6,797 nucleotides of DNA from a bacterium (GCA_003230795.1 QIGM01000488.1:1-6797); one strand, 5' to 3'; numbered from the stretch's first letter, positions 1 to 6,433 are shown. Numbers and translations are program-made. Notes: generated by a model from the sequence alone, not told the origin.

Positions 1-27
1 TGGAATGGGTTTTCGAAATGTGAACAT
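1..27 (-). CDS. Possible start of a downstream transporter gene (partial)
   Basis: On the minus strand an ATG at 27-25 opens a frame that runs off the left edge, reading MFTFRKPIP. The same frame is open further upstream, to a stop near position 130, so the true start could be earlier. NitT/TauT substrate-binding protein genes are commonly followed by the permease gene, and a short basic N-terminus before a first membrane helix would suit a permease. Nine codons cannot prove this. No strong Shine-Dalgarno is visible; only an AGG lies about 15 nt upstream. This is a context-based guess. Confidence 0.25.
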
Positions 28-145
28 TATTGTGTAAAGCCTGGGCAGACTTGAAAATGGCGAGTGAAGGAACTGGCAGAACGCTTGCTCTTGAGACCGA
101 TAAAAGTTCACCGCCTGTACTCAAACATTCCAAATAGATCTCAAG

Positions 146-1132
146 CTACTCTTGTTCGCTGATCATTTCCCGCGTCAGATGATCATCTCGTTTGGCATCA
201 AAGACGTCCTTGCGGTGCCGCTTCAGCACGTCTCGCACGACATCGAAACTTTCGTAAAGCGGGCCATCAGCACTAGCGTCGCCGAACAAATATTTGTTCT
301 CTTCAAGATCAAGCCATTTGATTCCTGACACTATGTCTTTGAATTCATCTGCAGGCAGATCGAATGATTTGGCCATAATACTATTGGCTTCGTCTGGATT
401 ACTCTTGATGAATGCGATTGCTTTACGCCAACCGGTGATGACTTTCTCAACACTACGTTTGTTTTCTGCCAACTGATCATCTCGCACGAAGATCAAGTCA
501 ACGATCATGCCGGGAGTGTCCGCGCTACTAATTACCACCTTGCTTCCCTCGCGATTCTTCGCTGCACTCGAAAGAAACGGCTCATAGAGTGCAGCTGCAT
601 CGACCGCTTTAGAGACAAACGCAGAGTTTGCATCTTGGGTGCTCAAATCTTTGAAAGAAACCTCTGAAGCACTAATCCCGTTTTGGTGCAGAAGATACAG
701 CAGGATAAAACTTGGGGGTAAGCCTGGCTCATGACCAACTGCTTTACCACGCAGATCTTTCAGATCTGCGATATCGCCGGAAACGACAACGCCATCACCG
801 CCCGCCGACTCATCAATCGCCCAAACAGCCTTCCCCAGGGGCCGATTGTTGGTATCTAAAGCGATGTCTGGAGTCGCAAGGTAGGCCTCAAGTTCACCGT
901 TGGAAATCCCCGCTCGAATACTGGCAACTTCATCTATTCGGTGAAGCTCAACATCAAGATCACCGAAAAACCCCTTTTCTTTCGCTAGGTAAAGGGGGGC
1001 GTAGCCGGCAAAAGTCACCATACCAATGTCGAAGCTTTCGGCCTTTTGCTCATCCCGCGTGTAATAAAAGGCAGCCAAGGCTACAGCACCTAACAGAACT
1101 ACGGCGATCGCAAGCTTGGATTTGGAATTCAT
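146..1132 (-). CDS. ABC transporter substrate-binding protein, NitT/TauT (NMT1/SsuA-like) family
   Basis: This is a 328-residue periplasmic or membrane-anchored binding protein expected to capture a small solute (family members bind nitrate, bicarbonate, sulfonates, taurine or thiamine precursors) and pass it to an ABC importer; the substrate cannot be read from sequence. A basic N-terminus and a hydrophobic stretch at residues 7-24 form a signal peptide or anchor. There is no lipobox cysteine. Family landmarks are GYAPLYLAKEKGFF (about 43-56), a DLKDLRGKAVG segment then EPGLPPSF (about 123-142), and the AFVSKAVDAAALYEPF region (about 171-186), which matches the usual 'Af..g.vDA...yEP' signature. 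The length is normal for the family. The frame also allows a TTG start at 1165, but that lies at the transcription start predicted from the sigma-54 promoter, so the ATG at 1132 is chosen; a weak GAGA lies about 10 nt before it. The gene probably leads an ABC operon continuing off the left edge. Confidence 0.88.
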   Translation of the reverse strand: MNSKSKLAIAVVLLGAVALAAFYYTRDEQKAESFDIGMVTFAGYAPLYLAKEKGFFGDLDVELHRIDEVASIRAGISNGELEAYLATPDIALDTNNRPLGKAVWAIDESAGGDGVVVSGDIADLKDLRGKAVGHEPGLPPSFILLYLLHQNGISASEVSFKDLSTQDANSAFVSKAVDAAALYEPFLSSAAKNREGSKVVISSADTPGMIVDLIFVRDDQLAENKRSVEKVITGWRKAIAFIKSNPDEANSIMAKSFDLPADEFKDIVSGIKWLDLEENKYLFGDASADGPLYESFDVVRDVLKRHRKDVFDAKRDDHLTREMISEQE

Positions 1133-1176
1133 TGTCGTCTCACAGGATTGGGGTGAACTTGTCAATCGAACCAGAT

Positions 1177-1192
1177 AGCAAGAAGCGTGCCA
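1177..1192 (-). promoter_or_regulatory. Sigma-54 (RpoN) -24/-12 promoter of the substrate-binding protein gene
   Basis: Read on the minus strand, the sequence is TGGCACG-CTTC-TTGCT. This matches the RpoN consensus TGGCACG-N4-TTGCW, with the invariant GG (1191-1190) and GC (1179-1178) exactly 12 nt apart and a T before TGG. The predicted transcription start is near 1166, which gives a 5' leader of about 34 nt to the ATG at 1132. It lies in non-coding DNA in the correct orientation. Sigma-54 promoters strictly require an AAA+ enhancer-binding activator, so the adjacent regulator gene is relevant. Confidence 0.85.
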
Positions 1193-1262
1193 AAAGCAAA
1201 AAACACCCTAAACGCCTGTGAATGCACGCAATCGCGGCACATCAAAGTCACAGCCAGCCAAG

Positions 1263-1295
1263 GCTCGTAACGAGCTCGTTACGAGCTCGTTACGA
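1263..1295. repeat. Three tandem 11-bp palindromes, candidate upstream activator sites
   Basis: The units GCTCGTAACGA, GCTCGTTACGA and GCTCGTTACGA are contiguous and differ only in the central base. With its flanking base each reads CTCGT(A/T)ACGAG, a perfect palindrome around that central base, so the array is three abutting inverted-repeat sites, one helical turn apart. It lies 97-129 bp upstream of the transcription start predicted from the sigma-54 promoter, the usual distance for enhancer sites of RpoN activators. The motif does not look like the NtrC site. Alternative roles are an operator for another regulator or a hairpin in RNA. Confidence 0.65.
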
Positions 1296-1373
1296 AAGCC
1301 ACCGATTCCACGACGCCGAGGCGACGTAGCCCGAACCAAAATCAAGCAGCAGATCTCTTACCAGGAGATGAAG

Positions 1374-1478
1374 TGGACCCCCAATAACTGGATAGGTCAA
1401 AAAGGGGTAAAATTGCCGATATTTCATCCTGCCAGGAGGGTTCTCTAGATGTCACGGAAGCGACGGGTTTTGGGTCCA
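1374..1478 (+). mobile_element. Internally deleted IS3-family insertion sequence remnant (~105 bp)
   Basis: The segment begins TGGACCC and ends GGGTCCA, in the IS3-family TG...CA style; one flanking base pair further, GAAGTGGACCC faces GAGGTGGACCC, an 11-bp inverted repeat with one mismatch. Inside the left end, AGGAGG (1434-1439) precedes an ATG at 1449 with 9-nt spacing. The ATG opens with MSRKRR, a typical basic start of an IS3-family OrfA transposase. After about six codons the sequence runs directly into the right terminal repeat, so almost all of the transposase is deleted. No target-site duplication is evident. It is not autonomous but could be mobilised in trans if a full copy exists elsewhere. 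Confidence 0.75.
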
Positions 1479-1496
1479 CCTCAAGAGTCCAGGTGA
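1449..1496 (+). pseudogene. Truncated IS3-family orfA (transposase N-terminus)
   Basis: Fifteen codons follow a consensus AGGAGG ribosome binding site. Only the first six (MSRKRR) look like transposase; the rest is translated from the IS right end and flanking DNA, stopping at 1494-1496. The frame overlaps, on the opposite strand, the last codons of the AAA+ regulator gene. No functional product is expected. Confidence 0.6.
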
Positions 1497-4291
1497 ACTC
1501 TCAGTCTTTCGAGATAAGTTAAGAATTCGTTTGACGAATCAGCTGTGTCGAATTCAGCCACGCTTCCTTCCTGGAATGACTGTTGCAGGATTTGAAGCGA
1601 GGTTCTGTGTTTGGAGACCTTGACTGATAAACCAGCTTCTTCAAAGCAAGCCGATAATTCTGTACTAAGAAATTTGAATTCGCTTGCGCGTCCGTTCTCA
1701 TTGCTAGTGAGGTGCTGTGCGAGATGGGTAATACTCATCGACTTTAGGGAGCTGACACGAACCACTGCCGAAGCACACAAAAAATGCCACTTGCGTTTCT
1801 GGATTCCATCGCTGATACCTAAGCCGCCTGCCTCAAGTTTCGTGTGTGCCCGTTCACACCAAGTCTTGATTGGCCTCGTCGTTGATCTAATCTCACCATT
1901 GAACTGAGCTGGGTTCAGAAAGTGGTTTGCCAAAGCTTTGATAAGATTCGAATCAGCAAGCAAAAACTCGAGGTCAAACAGTTCGCTCAACGAACCAGCA
2001 TTACATTGCTCCTTTCTGAAGTGGGTGAATTGCAATTTGCACTTTGAACGTGTGTTTCTGTCTTTAGGCTCATCTTCGAGGCTAAACCCGCGCACATCGG
2101 CTTTTCGCTGCAACGCACCAAGATTGCTTTCTGTGATTTCCGTTTCGCCAACGTAGAGGCTCGCAATCTGGCGGAGTTGCCTTACGCTCTCAATGAGTGG
2201 CTTCTCGTCATTTTCTCCCCGCCGTACGGCACGCAGTATCTTTTCTTCGGCGTCAGTGCTAATTTTTACATCTTCGTCGCCATTCTTCTTTCTCGAAAAT
2301 AGCTCGATTAAGGGTATGACTTCGTCCAGTCTTTCGTGCAGCGGAGGAATATCGAAAACGTAGGTAATCCTGTCCAGCAAGTCGTCGCGAAGTCTACTTG
2401 TGCCTTCGTTGGTCGCAAATAACACATGGCAGGCAAACGGGATCGTTATTCGCCCACCTTCCCGCTTCACTGTTCCATCTTCGATAGCGTTTAGCACAGC
2501 AGCCTGCAGCCTTTCATCCATGACAGAAAATTCATCCAAGAATGTAACACCCGCCGACAGTGGGTCTACACGAAGTTCCCGTTGATTTTCAACCGAAATA
2601 AATTGCGTTCTATCTGTTGGGTAGGGGTAGCGATAATGCGACGCTACTTCGAAAACGCCGCGGTTTCCTTCTCCGGCGACAAATGCATCATCATTGGCAC
2701 CGAATAAGTCAATCAGCCCTCCGTGACCGGCGTCACCAATAAGCGCAGCGCAATTTTGCACCTCCAGTCGTGACGTTGTCCTTCCATCACGTTCGCGCAA
2801 CGCAAGCTCGAATATTTCACGGTACTCGGAGAAGTCAAAGTCTAATGCCATCAGGCTATCGGAAGGCTGATCTCGTACCTTACTATACCGAATTTTTTTT
2901 TCGCCGAGACCCGTTTCGGGGTCGGTTTCCGATACTTCATCGCAAAGATATTTTCTGATCTCATCGAAGCTTCCAATCTTCTCTCTCGTGCTTGAATTGA
3001 GCAAGATTCCTTCAAGTAGCTTGCGCCGTTCGCAGCAAACTAAGTCAAGAAGTCGCGGAAAAATTTCCGCAAACTTTGTCTTGCCGGACCCTTTGTCACC
3101 AAGAAAGAGAATTCTTGCACACTTGTTCGTTCCCTTTGACCATGTACGAGGGTAGGAGTCCGCAGCAATTTGAAGAAGTTGCCGAAAAATAGTCTTGACC
3201 TTTTCGTTTCTTAAAACGAAGTCACCGCTTAAGAGATCGAGATATCTGTAAAAGGGCACCAGTGCGCGCCGAAGCTTGAATTGCGAAACACCCTCGTCCG
3301 ATGTCTTCTTCAGCCAATCGTCAACTCGAATTTTCTTCTCAGTTGCCAATTGTTTATATCTACTTTGTATATCAGAACCGTCCGCGAACTGACTTACGAC
3401 GATCGTGCTTCGATTTTCGTTTTTAAATTCTTCGGTTGCTAGAACCTCCAGAACATGGAACCCATGAAGAGCAAGTTCTGCACTAGATGTATTCACTCCT
3501 GGCAAAGCGCCTTTCATCGTCCAGTCAAGCGGGGGAGTGCCATTCGTTGCGATGTGAGTCTCGGATTGATCCGGACGCCCAAGTGGCATGTTCAAATCGC
3601 AAATGACAGAATCAAACCCTCGCCCAGCGCGAAGTGATTCTGCGTACTTAATCGCTAGCTCGGCCTCCGCAGCATTTCGCGCGAGACAAAAACGGATGTC
3701 ATCTTTCGGCATGCCGTACCATGCTAGAGCTTTTATAATGCTCTTTTTGAATCCCAGATCAACAAGATCAAGCAGCTCCTGAACCGCGTACCAACCGATT
3801 CCAAATTTTGAGTCATTTGGAAATGCTCGTTCAAGTTTCTGGACACTTGCAACGAAATCGTACCATCTTCTTTTTACTTCATCGGAGTTACTTCCAGCAA
3901 CCAATCGTTCGACAGTGTTCACCTCGCTGCCGCTGACTTGCTCTTTGAAGTGAGGGAGAGAGGCAATTTGTGTCACTGCATCGGTTAGAGGCGTCTCCTT
4001 GAGCAGCTTTTCGATAGCGTCGTAAATTTCTTTGGAGCCGACCTTCGATCTACTTCCAACTCCTTGTTCGAATTCTGCCTCAAATTCGTCTTCGTCTTTG
4101 GATGTGTTGGCATCTATTTGCAAGAATTGAAATATTTCTTCAACCAAGGGCGAATGCCAGCCTTCGCCTTCGGGTCGCTCTCCCTCGCACTCTTCAGTCT
4201 TTTCATCCCTAAGCGCAAGGTTGGGGATTCGAGTCTGGACATATTGCGATTCGTCTTCAACAACAAGAATATAGAACAGTTGCTTACTCAT
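1481..4291 (-). CDS. Atypical response regulator: interrupted receiver plus sigma-54-activator-type AAA+ ATPase
   Basis: This 936-residue cytoplasmic protein combines a two-component receiver with an NtrC-type AAA+ motor. The receiver appears split. YILVVEDES (7-15) gives strand 1 with acidic pair E12/D13, then about 170 residues intervene. DIRFCLARNAAEAEL (198-212), VICDLNMP with putative phospho-acceptor D232, IVVSQ with S300, and DDWLKKT with K329 complete the fold. The AAA+ domain (about 390-725) has Walker A GDKGSGKT (398-405), an NCAAL segment at 513, a GAFTGA-equivalent reading DAFVAG (535-540), Walker B FLDEF (584-588), sensor I ATN (626-628), arginine-finger pair R635/R641 in RLRDDLLDRI, and sensor II R704 in ESVRQLRQIA. 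Extra sequence (about 80 and 25 residues) lies before NCAAL and before Walker B. Residues 726-936 are unrecognised, with no clear Fis-type helix-turn-helix. The start overlaps the kinase stop by 8 nt, with GGA just upstream of the ATG, implying translational coupling. The stop codon abuts an IS remnant, so C-terminal truncation is possible. The domain calls are firm; the function is inferred. Confidence 0.85.
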   Translation of the reverse strand: MSKQLFYILVVEDESQYVQTRIPNLALRDEKTEECEGERPEGEGWHSPLVEEIFQFLQIDANTSKDEDEFEAEFEQGVGSRSKVGSKEIYDAIEKLLKETPLTDAVTQIASLPHFKEQVSGSEVNTVERLVAGSNSDEVKRRWYDFVASVQKLERAFPNDSKFGIGWYAVQELLDLVDLGFKKSIIKALAWYGMPKDDIRFCLARNAAEAELAIKYAESLRAGRGFDSVICDLNMPLGRPDQSETHIATNGTPPLDWTMKGALPGVNTSSAELALHGFHVLEVLATEEFKNENRSTIVVSQFADGSDIQSRYKQLATEKKIRVDDWLKKTSDEGVSQFKLRRALVPFYRYLDLLSGDFVLRNEKVKTIFRQLLQIAADSYPRTWSKGTNKCARILFLGDKGSGKTKFAEIFPRLLDLVCCERRKLLEGILLNSSTREKIGSFDEIRKYLCDEVSETDPETGLGEKKIRYSKVRDQPSDSLMALDFDFSEYREIFELALRERDGRTTSRLEVQNCAALIGDAGHGGLIDLFGANDDAFVAGEGNRGVFEVASHYRYPYPTDRTQFISVENQRELRVDPLSAGVTFLDEFSVMDERLQAAVLNAIEDGTVKREGGRITIPFACHVLFATNEGTSRLRDDLLDRITYVFDIPPLHERLDEVIPLIELFSRKKNGDEDVKISTDAEEKILRAVRRGENDEKPLIESVRQLRQIASLYVGETEITESNLGALQRKADVRGFSLEDEPKDRNTRSKCKLQFTHFRKEQCNAGSLSELFDLEFLLADSNLIKALANHFLNPAQFNGEIRSTTRPIKTWCERAHTKLEAGGLGISDGIQKRKWHFLCASAVVRVSSLKSMSITHLAQHLTSNENGRASEFKFLSTELSACFEEAGLSVKVSKHRTSLQILQQSFQEGSVAEFDTADSSNEFLTYLERLRVHLDS

Positions 4292-6155
4292 TTCCAGTTC
4301 GTACCCTTATGCTCAATTCAAAATTGACTTTCAGTTGTTGTTCATCGTTAGCATAGCTTGCCGAAATCTCGTGCCGACTTGCAGGCAATTCGTCGTCCGT
4401 TAGCACTTCGATAACACGGCCCACAGTCATAATGCCTAGCCCCAAACTCGAAGATTTCCTCTTGGTTGCGCGGCGCACTTCAGGTGTAAACACTTGAGCG
4501 TGATGCCCGTTTAAGACGCGATTCATACTGTCAAGTAGGATTTTTGGAATCGCTTCTTTGACCGAATTCGTGATACGGATCTTTATGTGTTCGCGCTCAG
4601 TGGAAAAGAAGACCTTTACGCTGTAATCAATCGCCGCCTCCGCCGCCTGAGAAGCATTTCTGATAAGCATCGATAAACCAAGCAACCACATTTCCTCGTC
4701 GCCGGGTAGCGTTCTCGTTAAATCGCCATTTTTAGACCTATAAGTCTCGATATTTGCCTTGCTGCCGCTTTCCAGCATGAACCCCTGGGAAACAAAATCC
4801 TCAACGACGTCGATAACGTGATTTAGTTTCACTCGTTTTTTTTGGTACTCTTCAGTTTTTCGCTTGGCAAGCGAAGGGTCCACAAACTGTTTGTCGGTTC
4901 GGATTAAGAAGTCGATGCCGTTTACCGAAAACTTCCCCAGCCGAAGCGAAGCAATTGTGCTTTTCAGCACACCCGAAGGCAGACCCGTCAAGTAGCCTGC
5001 GTTGGCTGCGACGTTTTTGTACGCTACATCTACTGGAGCTTGGACAGCGTGGCCAATTAGGCGGAGAATGATCTTGCTTTGATCGAGAAGGTCTCTTTCT
5101 CGCTCCGTTTTGATTTTCCCCTCCACAATAGCTGATTCTTGAAGCAGCCAACCTACTCTAACGCACGCTTTTCGAAAGCGCCGTCGCTGATCTTCCAATG
5201 CGTCTTCGAGCGAGCTTCTTCGCGTGCCGACCTTTGTCAGGGGAGCATAAAACATCCCGACGAAGCAACCACCGGGTCGGCCAAATTTCTCGGCAACACC
5301 GTGAAGATCACTTCCACTAGGCAATTCAAAGTCGATTTGTCTTCTAAAGGGAATTAGCACAATGTACAAGTCGTCATCAAGGCGGCGAAGATGTTTCATC
5401 AATGCCTCACGTTTCTTGCCACCACTACCACCACGCACTTTCTTTTCAAAAATCTCCTGGAAAAATTCAATTGAAGAGTTCAGGTCATGAAAAGACTCCG
5501 GTAGCCTAAACGGAAAAGACTTGGACCCTCGGTGTTGTTCAGTAGTTTCAGTTATCAGGACTCCTGCATCCTCGACTATGATTCCTTTAGCTTTCTTCAA
5601 TGCATCGTAACGAGCTGCCGGACAAGCGTCCTTGAACAGATGGCAAATCTTTAAGACTTTCTCGTAGACCTCTGGATGCGCTGAAAAGTCAAGTACTTGC
5701 TTCCCATCGTAATTTGTTTCGAGCAATTCCTGGATGGACTCTTGCCAGACTTCCACGAGATCTAGGCCGAACTTCGCATGGCATTCTTTCACGTGTGGAT
5801 TCTCCTCATCCTCTGCTAAGATCTCTTCGCCAATAAAGCTTGCCACAATCGACTGAAATTCTGATTTCTCGCGGTCAATGGAAGTCATTCCCCGCTTGTC
5901 CTTTAGCACTGCGATTTCCAGAAGAAGAGGGTAAATGTGATTTTTTTTTTGACCTTGCGAATCGAAGTCTATCTCTCGATCAAACAATGCATGGATTTGG
6001 GAGAAACAACTGAGATTGTCTAGGACTTCGACTGCCGATTTTGAAATCTCTTCGTAGTTCAGTAATTGAAAGTCTTTCTTGCCAAGTGAACACCAGTCGG
6101 AAACAGAGATCTCTTGCGAGCCATTTTGCTGAACTAAAGACCTTGGTTTTGCCAT
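4284..6155 (-). CDS. Soluble sensor histidine kinase-like protein
   Basis: This 623-residue protein is the predicted cytoplasmic partner kinase of the response regulator encoded downstream. No signal peptide or transmembrane helix is visible, so it should sense an intracellular cue. Residues 1-310 are not recognised as a known sensor domain. A charged, probably coiled-coil helix (about 315-362) leads into an H-box-like LIGHAVQAPV with candidate phospho-acceptor H369. The C-terminal third is a GHKL ATPase: N-box MLIRNASQAA (N500), a degenerate G1 region IRITNSVKEAIP with N530 where the adenine-contacting Asp normally sits and without the usual glycines, and a clear G2 box SSSLGLGIMTVGRVIE (568-583), then terminal strands. 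ATP binding is therefore plausible but not assured. The ATG at 6155 has no good Shine-Dalgarno; no better start is apparent. The TAA stop overlaps the next gene's ATG by 8 nt. A run of ten A residues occurs in the coding strand at codons 69-72. Confidence 0.8.
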   Translation of the reverse strand: MAKPRSLVQQNGSQEISVSDWCSLGKKDFQLLNYEEISKSAVEVLDNLSCFSQIHALFDREIDFDSQGQKKNHIYPLLLEIAVLKDKRGMTSIDREKSEFQSIVASFIGEEILAEDEENPHVKECHAKFGLDLVEVWQESIQELLETNYDGKQVLDFSAHPEVYEKVLKICHLFKDACPAARYDALKKAKGIIVEDAGVLITETTEQHRGSKSFPFRLPESFHDLNSSIEFFQEIFEKKVRGGSGGKKREALMKHLRRLDDDLYIVLIPFRRQIDFELPSGSDLHGVAEKFGRPGGCFVGMFYAPLTKVGTRRSSLEDALEDQRRRFRKACVRVGWLLQESAIVEGKIKTERERDLLDQSKIILRLIGHAVQAPVDVAYKNVAANAGYLTGLPSGVLKSTIASLRLGKFSVNGIDFLIRTDKQFVDPSLAKRKTEEYQKKRVKLNHVIDVVEDFVSQGFMLESGSKANIETYRSKNGDLTRTLPGDEEMWLLGLSMLIRNASQAAEAAIDYSVKVFFSTEREHIKIRITNSVKEAIPKILLDSMNRVLNGHHAQVFTPEVRRATKRKSSSLGLGIMTVGRVIEVLTDDELPASRHEISASYANDEQQLKVNFELSIRVRTGNE

Positions 6156-6206
6156 GTGATTGCCGCGCTGAATGTGAAAGATAGTTCGGGAAGTGAGTCG
6201 CGCAAA

Positions 6207-6232
6207 AAACAGCTCCGTTAAAGGGGCTGTTT
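6207..6232 (-). terminator. Intrinsic terminator-like hairpin just upstream of the kinase gene
   Basis: The inverted repeat AAACAGCTCC / GGGGCTGTTT has a 6-nt loop (GTTAAA). On the minus strand it has one A-C mismatch and is followed by a run of six U (6209-6204), the last three overlapping the stem. On the plus strand the stem is complete with a G-U pair but the U tract is weak. It lies about 50 bp upstream of the kinase ATG. It may insulate the operon from read-through, or act as an attenuator if the promoter lies further right. No clear sigma-70 or sigma-54 promoter is visible between it and the kinase ATG. Confidence 0.5.
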
Positions 6233-6377
6233 GAGTTAAATTTAGAGTTAAATATAGGGGATCGTATCGGAATTCGATTGCTTAGAGCCCCAGTCGTCTT
6301 TCACGAGTAGACTCCCTTTGGATGTGAGGATATAGCCCGCCGCCGCAAGTAGCTAAACAAGATAGACTAGGTTCCAT

Positions 6378-6417
6378 GTTACATTAATCTACCCAGAGTT
6401 ACATTAATCTACCCAGA
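6378..6417. repeat. Perfect 20-bp tandem direct repeat (two copies)
   Basis: GTTACATTAATCTACCCAGA occurs at 6378-6397 and again at 6398-6417 without mismatch or spacer. It lies in the gene-free stretch (6156-6433) between the kinase operon and the intron fragment. It could be a paired regulator site, a transposase-binding repeat at the end of a lost element, or a slippage duplication. Apart from this and the hairpin, the gene-free stretch shows no tRNA, small gene or clear promoter. Confidence 0.8.
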
Positions 6418-6433
6418 ATGTGAGCCGCCAATT

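Noticed and set aside
25..45. Lac-promoter-like stretch CAGGCTTTACACAATAATG on the minus strand
   Set aside because: Short chance resemblance to the lac -35 region; no matching -10 element at proper spacing was seen.
1133..1165. TTG start extending the binding protein by 11 residues
   Set aside because: It coincides with the transcription start predicted from the sigma-54 promoter and would put a polar stretch before the signal segment; the ATG at 1132 fits better.
712..1221. Plus-strand open frame of 169 codons
   Set aside because: It lies antisense to the binding-protein gene, has a composition rich in Arg/His/Gln/Ser typical of shadow frames and no family resemblance.
1218..1448. Plus-strand open frame of 76 codons
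   Set aside because: It runs through the palindromic array and the IS left end; the frame is explained by non-coding elements and has no recognisable protein features.
4852..5151. 99-codon minus-strand frame inside the kinase gene
   Set aside because: It lies in another frame of the same strand as the well-supported kinase, with no motifs of its own.
6202..6216. Possible second sigma-54 promoter before the kinase (minus strand GGAGCTGTTTTTTGC)
   Set aside because: GG and GC are separated by 11 nt instead of 10 and the remainder of the consensus is missing; it is part of the terminator-like hairpin.
6378..6417. CRISPR array
   Set aside because: Only two copies, directly abutting with no spacer, and no cas genes nearby.
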